NCBI RefSeq assembly: GCF_001969815.1
Contig: NZ_MRBK01000028.1
Span: 1-47,053, forward strand
Length of the DNA stretch: 47,053 bases
Source of the DNA: Bacillus swezeyi
GTDB lineage: Bacteria; Bacillota; Bacilli; Bacillales; Bacillaceae
Direction: 5' to 3'
The notes under the pieces are model-generated. The model worked only from the letters and a program-made list of their open reading frames with translations. It ran no database searches and was not told where the DNA came from. Within the stretch, counting starts at the first letter, position 1; each line of letters begins with the position of its first letter. This document shows, piece by piece, positions 35,052 to 43,688 of this stretch. A program made the position numbers and the translations under genes.

Positions 35052-35675
35052 CTAAGCTTGAAGCTGCTCTTTTTCGGAAATGACATAGGCCGGATGGATC
35101 GTCAAATCGATATCAACAGGCTTGAGCCTTTTGAAAAACACACCTTTTTTCATATCAGCGATACCGGCTGTCTCGATCGGAACGATCGGAACGCCAAGCC
35201 GCTTTGACAAGGATTGGTAATCGACTCCATCATCTTCTGAAAGAATGAAGCTTTGGCCTTTACGCACGATTTCTTCTATTTCTTCAACTGCTGCTGTTTT
35301 GTCCGCGCCTTTTTTAACCACAGCCATTTTATTCAGCCACTGCCTGATCAGCGGATAACGAAATGCGCGCGGATCTGCAAAAAATGAGGCGGTTTTGTCG
35401 AGGTGGCCGAGCAGGAGAGCCAGCTCCGCCAGATTAAGCTTCGGATGGACATAAAGTACAGGACCCGCCGGCGTTTTTCCGAACTGATGAATGGATACGG
35501 TTGAACCGGTGAGGCCGATGCATCCTCTCATAAAGGCTTTCGGTTTATCATAAACCGCCTTCATCTGATTGGCGTAGGAAAGACGCGGATCAAGCGTCTG
35601 AAGCTCATTTAACAGCCTGATATGCTTCATGAGCATATATGCCGCATAAATCAACAGAAAACCATAGCGAATCAA
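35052..35675 (-). CDS. ypkP: PlsC-like acyltransferase homologue YpkP
   Basis: 207 aa, one N-terminal membrane helix (IRYGFLLIYAAYMLMK). The order resembles 1-acylglycerol-3-phosphate acyltransferases (YVHPKLNLAELALLLGHLDK, then SFFADPRAFRYPLIRQWLNK), but the catalytic HxxxxD box reads HPKLNL here with no Asp, so activity is doubtful. It lies 15 bases after dfrA, same place as in B. subtilis. Confidence 0.8.
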   Translation of the reverse strand: MIRYGFLLIYAAYMLMKHIRLLNELQTLDPRLSYANQMKAVYDKPKAFMRGCIGLTGSTVSIHQFGKTPAGPVLYVHPKLNLAELALLLGHLDKTASFFADPRAFRYPLIRQWLNKMAVVKKGADKTAAVEEIEEIVRKGQSFILSEDDGVDYQSLSKRLGVPIVPIETAGIADMKKGVFFKRLKPVDIDLTIHPAYVISEKEQLQA

Positions 35676-35690
35676 GAAAATCCCTCCTCT

Positions 35691-36179
35691 CTATCCTTTT
35701 CTTTGATAAACGAGGAATTCGTAGTCATAAAGGTTTTTGTCATCTTTTATGCCTTTTTGCCTTGAGACGACGTCCCATTCATCTTCGCCGAATGCCGGAA
35801 AGTAGCGGTCTCCCTCAAAGGTTTCATCGATTCTTGTCACATACAGTTTATCCGCAAAAGGAAGGAGCTCTGTATATAGTTTTGAACCGCCGATGACAAA
35901 ACATTCTTCATCTCTGTTTTTTGCATACTGCACCGCTTCCTCTGCCGAATGCAGCACTTCGCAGCCCGGTATATCCAACCCTTTATCAGTTGTGACGACA
36001 ATGTTTTTCCGGTTCGGCAGCGGCCTTCCGATTGATTCAAATGTTTTTCTTCCCATGATGACGGCATGACCGTTTGTGACCTCTTTAAAGTATTTCAAAT
36101 CTTGCGGCAGATGCCATGGTAAATCATTGTTTTTACCGATAAGACGGTTTCGGTCCATTGCAGTGATGAACGAGATCAT
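35691..36179 (-). CDS. dfrA: Dihydrofolate reductase
   Basis: 162 aa, full length. Catalytic D27 in LPWHLPQDLKYFK, NADPH loop MGRKTFESIGRPLPNR, and FVIGGSKLYTELLPFADKLY. It reduces dihydrofolate with NADPH. Start ATG behind AAGGAG. The thyB gene that precedes dfrA in B. subtilis is not here. Confidence 0.98.
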   Translation of the reverse strand: MISFITAMDRNRLIGKNNDLPWHLPQDLKYFKEVTNGHAVIMGRKTFESIGRPLPNRKNIVVTTDKGLDIPGCEVLHSAEEAVQYAKNRDEECFVIGGSKLYTELLPFADKLYVTRIDETFEGDRYFPAFGEDEWDVVSRQKGIKDDKNLYDYEFLVYQRKG

Positions 36180-36228
36180 GTGCTCACAGCTCCTTATCTA
36201 TAATATGTAAATACTGGGCAATGCCGGA

Positions 36229-36426
36229 TCATGCAATTGTCTTCTTTTTATGATCATCAATGAACAGTAATGCAGAAGATGGAGTTGTGTTAATCAAGGC
36301 AAGCCTTACAGGAGGCTGATCTGACCAGGCAGCCGAACGCACTGTTGAATTCCCCGTTCTTGTTGAATGCTTTTTTGTTCCCCGTGATCTAAACATATGA
36401 CGGCATAAATCCCGATTTTGTTTCAT
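36229..36426 (-). CDS. Possible small basic protein in the usual thyB position
   Basis: 65 aa from ATG 36426 with AAAGGATG upstream (another ATG lies 3 codons earlier). It has a basic, Ser/Thr-rich start (KQNRDLCRHMFRSRGTKKHS) and a more regular end (PVRLALINTTPSSALLFIDD). Composition in the first half is not convincing. No similarity to thymidylate synthase seen. Confidence 0.35.
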   Translation of the reverse strand: MKQNRDLCRHMFRSRGTKKHSTRTGNSTVRSAAWSDQPPVRLALINTTPSSALLFIDDHKKKTIA

Positions 36427-36510
36427 TTTTTTCATCCTTTTGTAGTGTATCTCGATTAGCCTTTGGAAAACAAGACATTTTTCAGAAAACCATCATAAAA
36501 TATGCCCACA

Positions 36511-36537
36511 TAAAAAACCCGCCGAATGGCGGGTTTT
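36511..36537 (-). terminator. Terminator of ypjQ
   Basis: AAAACCCGCC and GGCGGGTTTT, 4-base loop, T6 on the minus strand. Confidence 0.95.
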
Positions 36538-36547
36538 GTTATTGTCA

Positions 36548-37090
36548 TCAGCTTTTTATGGTGGGCTGCTCGTTTTTCTCTTCCTTCTCTTCATCTTCAA
36601 GATCCTGATGCGTGTGGGCGATGCGGCTTGCAGCAGCGGCGGCCAGCGCTGCCACGATATCGTCAAGGAACGTATGAACCTCGTCCTCAGGACAATCATC
36701 AAGCTCCTTAATGATTCCAAACTTCTCTTTATCTAAATAGCCAAAGTTTGTAAGACCGATCGAACCATATACGTTTACGATAGAAAGAGGAATGATTTCA
36801 TCTATTCCATAAAGCGGTTCATCCGTTTCCACCAAATATTGAAGCGGTTCAGGCAGCAGCTTCTTCTCAGCGAGCTGGTCAAGCGCGATACCCGTTAAAA
36901 CGGCATGAACGATTTCCCTTTTGTTCAACACTTTCTCGACATTTTCAATACATACACTGAGCGGCAGGTCGGGGTGATATTTTTCCTGAAGCTTTTGAAC
37001 GATGAGCCCGATATCTTCAATCTTGACTCCACGCTCATTCAGCATGTTTTTTGTCAGATGGACCATTTCATTCATCGTGTATTTCTTCAT
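36548..37090 (-). CDS. ypjQ: YpjQ, PgpA/YutG-type phosphatase-like protein
   Basis: 180 aa from ATG 37090; TTG 37096 is an alternative, both served by AAAGGAG. The middle has the PgpA-like ALTGIALDQLAEKKLL type and GSIGLTNFGYLDKE stretches and a Asp-rich FLDDIVAALAAAAASRI end. The family includes phosphatidylglycerophosphatase A, but this subgroup is soluble and its reaction is not known. Confidence 0.85.
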   Translation of the reverse strand: MKKYTMNEMVHLTKNMLNERGVKIEDIGLIVQKLQEKYHPDLPLSVCIENVEKVLNKREIVHAVLTGIALDQLAEKKLLPEPLQYLVETDEPLYGIDEIIPLSIVNVYGSIGLTNFGYLDKEKFGIIKELDDCPEDEVHTFLDDIVAALAAAAASRIAHTHQDLEDEEKEEKNEQPTIKS

Positions 37091-37106
37091 CTGCAATCAA
37101 TCTCCT

Positions 37107-37709
37107 TTAGTGACTCATCCAGTTAGGCGGTGTATTGCGATCCCAGTAAATGCTGCCAAGATCATGATGTTTTTGAAACCCGTCTTCTGCGGTGTGGTAA
37201 TGAAAATTAAACCAGTAGCCTTTATGCGGGGGCTTGTCCCTGCGCACATGAAATCTCAAGACATCTTCACCGGTCTTCCGGTTATACACATGGAAGATTT
37301 TCTCTGATTTTCCCGCTGCCGGTCTTTTAGAAATCACCAGATCCTGGTAGTCATCATTGTCCTTTAGTGTCATGAGATGGCTGACGATGGCCTCTTCAAT
37401 CTTTGGAAGGACTTCTTCCCTGTACTCCTCTTCGATTACAGGCGAAATCCGGTCTCCAAATTTGATAAATGATTGGTCTTCTGCATCATTCAGCAGTTCA
37501 TTCTTGTAGAGGTTAAAAGAAGATTTAGACTCCTGTTCCCCGTTGGGCTGTGATTCTTCCTGCTTTTGATAGACAGCCGTATATCCGGTTTGTTTGATAT
37601 TCTGATGTTCAGTCGGCTTGTCCGCCATTAAGGCGGCAGGAGGAGACACAAGACCGAACGTCGCAATTGTAAACAAGGCTACAAGAGATTTTCTCATCCA
37701 CATCTTCAT
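37107..37709 (-). CDS. ypjP: Secreted protein YpjP
   Basis: 200 aa with a signal peptide (MRKSLVALFTIATFGLVSPP; cleavage near ALMA-DK). The mature part has a helical stretch with an EEYREEVLPKIEEAIVSHLM pattern and a beta-rich end (DKPPHKGYWFNFHYHTAEDG). Same position as in B. subtilis, just upstream of ypjQ (gap 16 bases). Function unknown. Confidence 0.9.
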   Translation of the reverse strand: MKMWMRKSLVALFTIATFGLVSPPAALMADKPTEHQNIKQTGYTAVYQKQEESQPNGEQESKSSFNLYKNELLNDAEDQSFIKFGDRISPVIEEEYREEVLPKIEEAIVSHLMTLKDNDDYQDLVISKRPAAGKSEKIFHVYNRKTGEDVLRFHVRRDKPPHKGYWFNFHYHTAEDGFQKHHDLGSIYWDRNTPPNWMSH

Positions 37710-37876
37710 GACTGATTAATTCCCTTCTGATTACATTCATTTTCTCTTATTCTATCATATGTTGAATTTTCAGTCATTCAAAAAACAATGGACATGAAAA
37801 GCAAAAGCGCCTTTTCTTTTTTCGCTAAAACGTTTACAATCAAAGATGAAAATTCCAAAACTGGGAGTGATCCTTT

Positions 37877-37951
37877 ATGGTAGAAGGGCTTTTAATCACA
37901 GCTTCATTAATAACCCTCGCTTATTTTATTGTCATGGAAATCGCAGACTAA
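37877..37951 (+). CDS. 24-aa membrane peptide
   Basis: ATG 7 bases after GGGAGTGAT, encoding VEGLLITASLITLAYFIVME then IAD. It is a single short hydrophobic helix with acidic ends. It stands alone between ypjP and ypiP, opposite in direction to both; GTTTACAAT lies about 50 bases upstream as a possible promoter part. Likely a real small membrane protein but unproven. Confidence 0.55.
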   Translation: MVEGLLITASLITLAYFIVMEIAD

Positions 37952-37978
37952 AAAAACCCAAGGATTTAACACCTTGAG
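37950..37978 (-). terminator. Weak terminator of ypiP
   Basis: TCAAGG and CCTTGG with an 8-base loop, followed by T7 on the minus strand. Confidence 0.6.
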
Positions 37979-38763
37979 CTTTCATCGTTCGGCTTAGCTT
38001 CCAAAACCCCGTAATGAAACAGGGCGGTTTTTCGTTTTTGCACGCGAAAACCGTATCTCTCAAATCGCGGACTCTTCCAGTGGTCTTTCAGGACCACTCT
38101 TTTTCTGGCTACCCGAAGGGCTTCTTTCAAACTTGCGGAAAGCGTAAAATCAGAGTGCGCCAGTTTTCTTAAAGGAGCGATGCCGTCAGATTCTTTGATT
38201 CCTTCATCAAACATCGGATCGAAATAGACGACATCTGCTGAATCATCATCGAGCTGATTGAGGTATTCAAAACTGTCCTCAGACAGCACCTGAATCCTTT
38301 TCATGGCTTCATTCATAGGTACAAGATCCGTTTCCCATGTCTGAAGCCCTGTTTTAACAAGGAAGGCCAGGAGCGGGCTTTTTTCAATTCCGCGGACTGT
38401 TCCCTCATCACCGGCGGCCAAACTCGCAATGATCGCATCTGAGCCGAGCCCGAGTGTACAATCAAGCACCTTGTCGCCCGGCTCAATTTGAGCCGCTTCG
38501 ATAAACGGATCTGCTTCCCCTTTTAAAAACCGCTTGGCGCGAAACATCGCCGAGTTGGGATGAAAGAAAAACTTTTCTCCATCCGTGAAATAAAGCTCAA
38601 AACGCTCTTTCCCGACCACGAGAACCTGATCTTGTTCAGTCTGCTGAATTTGATAGATCGGCCGTTTTCTCCGTTCGGAAAAACGGCCATTAAGCGTCCG
38701 GCTGATGTTTTTTGCTGTGAATACGGTCTCCTCTGAGGGTCTGTAGCTTGTTGTGATAATCAT
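37966..38763 (-). CDS. ypiP: SAM-dependent methyltransferase YpiP (RsmJ-like)
   Basis: 265 aa from ATG 38763 behind ACGGAG; the open frame reaches further, but across the brxA terminator. Rossmann core: VLDCTLGLGSDAIIASLAAG (motif I), GIEKSPLLA (motif II) and VVYFDPMFDEG (the catalytic DPxF-like motif IV), the layout of the DUF548/RsmJ guanine-N2 rRNA methylases. An RNA target is likely but not proved in Bacillus. Confidence 0.9.
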   Translation of the reverse strand: MIITTSYRPSEETVFTAKNISRTLNGRFSERRKRPIYQIQQTEQDQVLVVGKERFELYFTDGEKFFFHPNSAMFRAKRFLKGEADPFIEAAQIEPGDKVLDCTLGLGSDAIIASLAAGDEGTVRGIEKSPLLAFLVKTGLQTWETDLVPMNEAMKRIQVLSEDSFEYLNQLDDDSADVVYFDPMFDEGIKESDGIAPLRKLAHSDFTLSASLKEALRVARKRVVLKDHWKSPRFERYGFRVQKRKTALFHYGVLEAKPNDESSRC

Positions 38764-38774
38764 ATTTTTCTCCG

Positions 38775-38799
38775 TAAAAAATGCCCTTCCAGAGGGCAT
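38775..38799 (-). terminator. Terminator of brxA
   Basis: ATGCCCT and AGGGCAT, 5-base loop, T6 on the minus strand, directly after the brxA stop. Confidence 0.9.
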
Positions 38800-38800
38800 G

Positions 38801-39235
38801 TTAACAATGTTTTTCAAAAGCGTCCGTGATGTTTTTCATAATCTCTGTCATCTCACGGCCTTCAATTTCTTCACGCGGGATGAAATGAACGACTTCTTTT
38901 CCTTTCAGCAAAGCCATGGAAGGAGAAGAAGGTTCAAATCCTTCAAAATATTCCCTCATCTTTGCCGTCGCTTCCCGGTCCTGCCCCGCGAATACGGTAA
39001 CGGTCTGATCAGGTCCGTTCTCGCTCCCTGAGACAGCCTGAACGGCGGCAGGTCTTGCCAGTCCAGCGGCACATCCGCAGACTGAATTGACAACGACGAA
39101 CGTTGTGCCTTCGGAAGCTTCCATGAAATTCTCCACTTCTTCTTCGGTTGTTAACTCCATAAAGCCGGCCTGCACCAATTCCTGACGCATTGGAGCAACG
39201 AGCTGGCGCATGTATTCTTCATAAGCTGTTGACAT
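38801..39235 (-). CDS. brxA: Bacilliredoxin BrxA (YphP)
   Basis: 144 aa, thioredoxin-like (UPF0403). The CGC active site is at VVVNSVCGCAAG (C53, C55). It removes bacillithiol from S-bacillithiolated proteins. Full length. Its ribosome binding site (GAGGGGG) lies in the arm of a hairpin formed with the ilvD-brxA spacer (39244-39291), so translation may be controlled. Confidence 0.96.
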   Translation of the reverse strand: MSTAYEEYMRQLVAPMRQELVQAGFMELTTEEEVENFMEASEGTTFVVVNSVCGCAAGLARPAAVQAVSGSENGPDQTVTVFAGQDREATAKMREYFEGFEPSSPSMALLKGKEVVHFIPREEIEGREMTEIMKNITDAFEKHC

Positions 39236-39243
39236 ATAAAAGC

Positions 39244-39291
39244 CCCCTCTATAAACCTTTGACTACTGATGTCAAGGATACTATAGAGGGG
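39244..39291 (-). promoter_or_regulatory. Hairpin covering the brxA ribosome binding site
   Basis: On the RNA, CCCCTCTATA pairs perfectly with TATAGAGGGG 28 bases later; inside, CCTTGAC pairs with GTCAAAGG. The 3' arm contains the GAGGGGG site of brxA. It may be a translational switch or an RNA processing point. Confidence 0.65.
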
Positions 39292-39312
39292 ACGGAATTT
39301 CAAACGTCAGAC

Positions 39313-40989
39313 TTAAATCTTCATGATGCCGCCTGTATTGGCTGAAGTGACGAGTTTGGAATAGCGGGCAAGGTAGCCTGTTTTCACTTTAGGCTCAAAA
39401 CCCGGCCAGTTTGCTTTTCTTTTTTCCCATTCGTCATCAGAAATCTCAATATTCAAGATCCGTTTTTCGATATCCACCACAATATGGTCGCCGTTTTCTA
39501 CAAATGCAAGCGGACCGCCTTCGGCTGCTTCTGGGGAGGTGTGGCCGATGGAAAGGCCGCGGGAAGCTCCTGAGAAACGGCCGTCTGTAATCAAAGCGAC
39601 CTTAGGACCGAGTCCCATTCCGACGATCTGTGAAGTCGGCGCAAGCATTTCAGGCATTCCAGGCCCGCCTTTAGGACCTTCATAACGGATGATGACAACA
39701 TCTCCTGCTTTGACTTTGCGATTGATAATGCCGTCGAGCGCCTCTTCCTGAGAATCAAAGACAACAGCGGGACCTTCGTGCCGGGTAATGCCGTCCTGGA
39801 CGCCTCCCGTTTTAATGATCGCTCCGTCAGGCGCCAGGTTGCCGAATAATACGGCAAGCCCGCCCTGCTCTGAAAACGGCTCGTCGATTGGATGAATGAC
39901 CCCTGAGTCTTTCACTTCGTGGCCGGCAATGTTTTCTCCGAGCGTCTTTCCCGTAACCGTCAGCGTATCTAAATGAAGCGCGCCTTCTTTTTTCGACAGT
40001 TCGTTTAAGACCGCTGATACGCCGCCTGCTTCATGCAAATCTTCGATATACACATCAGATGCAGGCGCGAGTTTTGATAAATGCGGAACCCTTGCCGCAA
40101 CATCATTAATCCGTTCAAGCGAATAGTCAACACCTGCTTCATTGGCGATCGCAAGCGTATGAAGAATCGTATTCGTCGATCCGCCAAGCGCCATGTCCAG
40201 AGCAAACGCGTTGTCAATCGCTTTTTCTGTAACAATATCGCGCGGTTTTACATCTGAGCGGATCAATTCCATCAGCTGACGTGCCGATTGTTTGGCAAAC
40301 TCTTTTCTTTCCGGAGCCGTCGCTAAAATGGTGCCGTTGCCTGGAAGTGCGATTCCCAGCGCTTCAGAAAGGCAGTTCATCGAGTTGGCCGTGAACATTC
40401 CTGAGCAAGATCCGCAGGTTGGACAGCCAAACTGTTCAAGCTCCTGCAGCCCCTCTTCATCGATTTTCCCAGATTGATAGGCGCCTACACCTTCAAATAC
40501 AGAAGAAAGCGAGATTTTCCGCCCGTCGCTAGTTCTTCCCGCTTCCATCGGTCCTCCGCTGACAAAAACGGTCGGAATGTTGACCCGCATCGCCGCCATG
40601 ATCATGCCTGGCGTGATTTTGTCACAGTTTGGAATACATACCATCCCGTCAAACCAATGCGCTGAGACAACTGTTTCAACGGAATCTGCGATGATTTCAC
40701 GGCTTGGAAGGGAATACCTCATGCCGATATGCCCCATTGCAATTCCGTCATCGACTCCGATCGTGTTAAATTCAAACGGCACGCCGCCGGCTTCCCTGAT
40801 CGCCTCTTTGACAATTTTTCCAAACTCCTGCAAATGGACATGACCCGGTACGATATCAATATATGAGTTGCAAACGGCGATAAATGGTTTGCCGAAGTCC
40901 TCTTCTTTTACCCCTGCCGCACGTAACAAACTGCGGTGCGGCGCTCTGTCGATTCCTTTTTTAATCATGTCACTGCGTAAACCTGTCAT
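39313..40989 (-). CDS. ilvD: Dihydroxy-acid dehydratase
   Basis: 558 aa, full length. Cluster and active-site motifs: [11 protein letters not shown] (C122) and [19 protein letters not shown], and [20 protein letters not shown] near the end. It makes 2-oxoisovalerate and 2-oxo-3-methylvalerate for valine and isoleucine. The N-terminal PGHVHLQ has Gly where [2Fe-2S] enzymes have Cys, so a [4Fe-4S] type is expected. Regulation: CodY-like boxes upstream. Start ATG behind GGAGG. Confidence 0.98.
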   Translation of the reverse strand: MTGLRSDMIKKGIDRAPHRSLLRAAGVKEEDFGKPFIAVCNSYIDIVPGHVHLQEFGKIVKEAIREAGGVPFEFNTIGVDDGIAMGHIGMRYSLPSREIIADSVETVVSAHWFDGMVCIPNCDKITPGMIMAAMRVNIPTVFVSGGPMEAGRTSDGRKISLSSVFEGVGAYQSGKIDEEGLQELEQFGCPTCGSCSGMFTANSMNCLSEALGIALPGNGTILATAPERKEFAKQSARQLMELIRSDVKPRDIVTEKAIDNAFALDMALGGSTNTILHTLAIANEAGVDYSLERINDVAARVPHLSKLAPASDVYIEDLHEAGGVSAVLNELSKKEGALHLDTLTVTGKTLGENIAGHEVKDSGVIHPIDEPFSEQGGLAVLFGNLAPDGAIIKTGGVQDGITRHEGPAVVFDSQEEALDGIINRKVKAGDVVIIRYEGPKGGPGMPEMLAPTSQIVGMGLGPKVALITDGRFSGASRGLSIGHTSPEAAEGGPLAFVENGDHIVVDIEKRILNIEISDDEWEKRKANWPGFEPKVKTGYLARYSKLVTSANTGGIMKI

Positions 40990-41023
40990 GGTGATCCTCC
41001 TAAACCTTCGTTTTTACATTCTA

Positions 41024-41038
41024 TATTTTCTGAATATT
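41024..41038 (-). promoter_or_regulatory. CodY-like box 35 bases upstream of ilvD
   Basis: On the minus strand AATATTCAGAAAATA matches 13 of 15 positions of AATTTTCWGAAAATT. Between it and the start only 35 bases remain, so binding would block elongation or start. Confidence 0.65.
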
Positions 41039-41192
41039 CAGTTTTAAAAACTGTCTATCAACCGCTTCTTGGACTGACATTCAAGATGGCGGCTGTTATG
41101 ACATCCATTTGCCAATCATTCCCCATTTATCAGAACCTCCACATTCCATATGATTGCTAACTACTATATATATTTTCAGGCTGTTTTTCAAC

Positions 41193-41207
41193 AATATTCG
41201 AAATATT
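41193..41207. promoter_or_regulatory. Second, weaker CodY-like palindrome upstream of ilvD
   Basis: AATATTCGAAATATT matches 11 of 15 positions. It lies about 200 bases upstream of ilvD. The rest of the 368-base interval is A+T-rich and shows no gene. Confidence 0.35.
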
Positions 41208-41329
41208 TTTATAGAAAAAGTGATATTTTATAACAAGACACTGGTTTTTTTCAGAGATCATCCAATAGCCATTGCCCGTGTTTAACGATTGATGGGGAAT
41301 GCTTCCAAAATCTCTGCTGAATCCATAAA

Positions 41330-41352
41330 AAAGACGCTGTTTCCAGCGTCTT
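41330..41352 (-). terminator. Terminator of ypgR
   Basis: AAGACGCTG and CAGCGTCTT, 4-base loop, T6 on the minus strand. Confidence 0.95.
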
Positions 41353-41357
41353 TGTTT

Positions 41358-42497
41358 TTAACCGTTTTCTTTCTTGCGGCTTTCCGTCATTTGCTTCCAA
41401 ACGGATCCTTTCGCTTCTTCACCATGTTCAATCCGTTCAATCGCCATTTTGATCTGCAGGCTGACTTCGAATTCCGGATCATTTTCAGCCTCTTTTAAAG
41501 CGGGAAGTGCACTTTCATCGCCGACTTCGTATAAAAACATGGCTGCCCTCCAGCGGACGAGCTTGCTCGGATCTTTCAAAGCTTTGATCATTGCCGGGAT
41601 GGCTTCGGGATTTCCGATATCTGACAGACAATCCCCCGCCGTTCTTCTGACGGTAATCGTTTTGTCTTTCAGCGCTTTATATAGGAGCGGAAGAACGTCA
41701 GGCGTTTCGATCATGCCTAAATAAACGACGGCCTGTCTTCTGATGGATGTTTTCGGATCATCGAGCGCTTTTTGAAGCACAGGGATGTCCTCTTCCTTTG
41801 GATCCATTTGTTCCAGATGAGCATAGCGCTTTTGCCAATCTTCCTCATCAAGCATACTAAGCGTCACTTTGTAAGATGTTCGCTGCACGGTATGCCTTTT
41901 CGCTTCCGTATCCTGTGAGGCGGCAGATTCCGTTAGTTTTCGCAGCCGTTCGTCATCATAAGCAGCTTGGAGTTCTTCTGTCACTTCACGGCCGATTTCG
42001 GAAAAATCGCCGAATCTGACTCCCTGTTCCTTCCAAGAACGCTCAAGCACGACATTGGAAGATGCCGTTTTGAGCTTTAGAATCGCCTCCTGAAACCGCT
42101 CAGGCAGGCCAAAACGCTCCTCGCGCTCACCGTCAGTCAATTTGACCTGCATCGGAATGCCGCTGAACATTTGCACAAATACCTTGACCTCGCCGAATGA
42201 TTCTTTTTCTTCGGAAGCTGCACCGCTTTCCTCCCCATCATCCATTCCGAATGCAGAACGAACCGCCGGAAGGATGTCTTTCCAGTCGAATCTGGCATTT
42301 CGTTCTACAGCCAAGAAGTCTGCCACATGGTAGACGCCTTTTACCCCATCTATGTTTAAAACCTGCTGAATGACGGGAGGCGCACCTTCAGCCTGGTCTT
42401 TTTTGTAGTTATTGCTTTTTCCGCCGGGCAGTTCTTCGGTCAAAATAACCTTCATCGTATTTGGACTTGGCGTCGGTTCTATTGATTTAATTTTCAT
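41358..42497 (-). CDS. ypgR: YpgR: Nfu N-terminal domain with HEAT repeats
   Basis: 379 aa. Residues 1-90 form an Nfu/NifU N-terminal-like domain (PTPSPNTMKVILTE, GVKGVYHVADFLAVERNARF) without the Fe-S CxxC domain. From about 230, four to five HEAT-like repeats (PVLQKALDDPKTSIRRQAVV, PLLYKALKDKTITVRRTAGD, PAMIKALKDPSKLVRWRAAM). This suggests a scaffold or partner protein, perhaps in Fe-S or protein assembly, but the role is unknown. Same place as in B. subtilis. Confidence 0.92.
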   Translation of the reverse strand: MKIKSIEPTPSPNTMKVILTEELPGGKSNNYKKDQAEGAPPVIQQVLNIDGVKGVYHVADFLAVERNARFDWKDILPAVRSAFGMDDGEESGAASEEKESFGEVKVFVQMFSGIPMQVKLTDGEREERFGLPERFQEAILKLKTASSNVVLERSWKEQGVRFGDFSEIGREVTEELQAAYDDERLRKLTESAASQDTEAKRHTVQRTSYKVTLSMLDEEDWQKRYAHLEQMDPKEEDIPVLQKALDDPKTSIRRQAVVYLGMIETPDVLPLLYKALKDKTITVRRTAGDCLSDIGNPEAIPAMIKALKDPSKLVRWRAAMFLYEVGDESALPALKEAENDPEFEVSLQIKMAIERIEHGEEAKGSVWKQMTESRKKENG

Positions 42498-42556
42498 GAT
42501 TGTCCCCCTCTGTTAAAAGATCAGGGTCTTATTCTACCATAACCCCTACTCTTGAT

Positions 42557-43207
42557 CTATAAAGGCCGTTTGCCCGTCATAGAGCACTCATTTTTCAGTT
42601 CATTCAGGAAAGTAAGCATCAGATCATGCCTTTTTTCAGCGAGCGTTCTGCCGGTTTGAGTATTCATCAGATCTTTTAAATGAAGAAGTTTCTCATCAAA
42701 ATGGCTCGCCGCAGAAGGAATGTTTTTTTCAGAAGCCTCCTCATCATACAGCAAATGGCCTTTGGCGCCCGCATACATGAATGCCCTGGCAATTCCGACG
42801 GCACCGATCGCATCAAGCCGGTCTGCGTCCTGTACAGCCATTCCTTCTTTTGAAAGCTCTGTATCTTTATATTTTTCTCTATCTCTGAAGGACATTCTCG
42901 TAATGATGCCGAGGATTTTCTCGGCAGCCTTTCTCTCTACATTCCATTCTGAAAAGCGGCTGGCCAGTTCCCTGAGCGGAACCCGGTGCTTTTCGGACAG
43001 TTTCTCATCGATCAAATCGTGTACAAGAGCGGCTGCTTCTGTAATAAACAGGTCTGCGCCTTCCTCTTTTGCAATCACAAGGCTCAAGGAGCGCACCCTT
43101 GAAATGTGGAGCCAATCATGTCCTGTGCCTTCATGTGCGAGCTTTTCCTTTACCCACTTTGCCATCCGGCTGATCTGTTGCTCTTTTTGCCGATTCATCC
43201 CAGCCAT
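42557..43207 (-). CDS. ypgQ: HD-domain phosphohydrolase YpgQ
   Basis: 216 aa. HD metal motif: H in HDWLHISRV, the HD pair in VHDLIDEKL and a later Asp in VQDADRLDAIGAVG. The B. subtilis enzyme has been described as a metal-dependent nucleotide pyrophosphatase. The frame begins inside the last codons of bsaA; ATG 43207 is the likeliest start but its site is weak, and ATG 43198 is an alternative. Confidence 0.92.
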   Translation of the reverse strand: MAGMNRQKEQQISRMAKWVKEKLAHEGTGHDWLHISRVRSLSLVIAKEEGADLFITEAAALVHDLIDEKLSEKHRVPLRELASRFSEWNVERKAAEKILGIITRMSFRDREKYKDTELSKEGMAVQDADRLDAIGAVGIARAFMYAGAKGHLLYDEEASEKNIPSAASHFDEKLLHLKDLMNTQTGRTLAEKRHDLMLTFLNELKNECSMTGKRPL

Positions 43208-43674
43208 TTTTGTATCGTCTCTTCCATTTCTTTAGGATTGGTCTGCGGAGAAAAGCGCACAACGGTCTCTCCTTTTTGATCGACGAGAAACTTTGTAAAA
43301 TTCCATTTGACCGTTTTGATTCCGAGCATCCCTTTTGCCCGGTTTGTTAAATGCCGAAACAGCGGATGTATCCCACTCCCTTTGACATCGACTTTGGCAA
43401 ACATCGGAAAAGTCACTCCGTAATTCAAACTGCAGAATTCCTCGATGCTTTTTTCATCGCCAGGTTCCTGATTCATGAATTGATTGGATGGAAAGCCCAA
43501 GACCACAAGCCCCTGGTCTTGATATGTATCATACAGATCTTGGAGCTGTTTATACTGCGGCGTGAACCCGCATTTGCTGGCTGTGTTGACGATCAGAAGA
43601 ACCTTCCCTTTATAAGGCTTAAGCGTCGTTTCCTCGCCTTTTATCGTTTTGACGCTGATATCATAAATCGACAT
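43195..43674 (-). CDS. bsaA: Glutathione peroxidase-like thiol peroxidase
   Basis: 159 aa, Cys-type: peroxidatic C35 in NTASKCGFTPQ, the FPSNQFMNQEPG block with Gln, and WNFTKFLVDQKG with Trp/Asn. Such bacterial enzymes use thioredoxin rather than glutathione. Full length. It lies 14 bases after the fhs stop and overlaps ypgQ by 13, so fhs-bsaA-ypgQ could be co-transcribed. Confidence 0.95.
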   Translation of the reverse strand: MSIYDISVKTIKGEETTLKPYKGKVLLIVNTASKCGFTPQYKQLQDLYDTYQDQGLVVLGFPSNQFMNQEPGDEKSIEEFCSLNYGVTFPMFAKVDVKGSGIHPLFRHLTNRAKGMLGIKTVKWNFTKFLVDQKGETVVRFSPQTNPKEMEETIQKWLG

Positions 43675-43688
43675 GCCGATCCCTCCTA

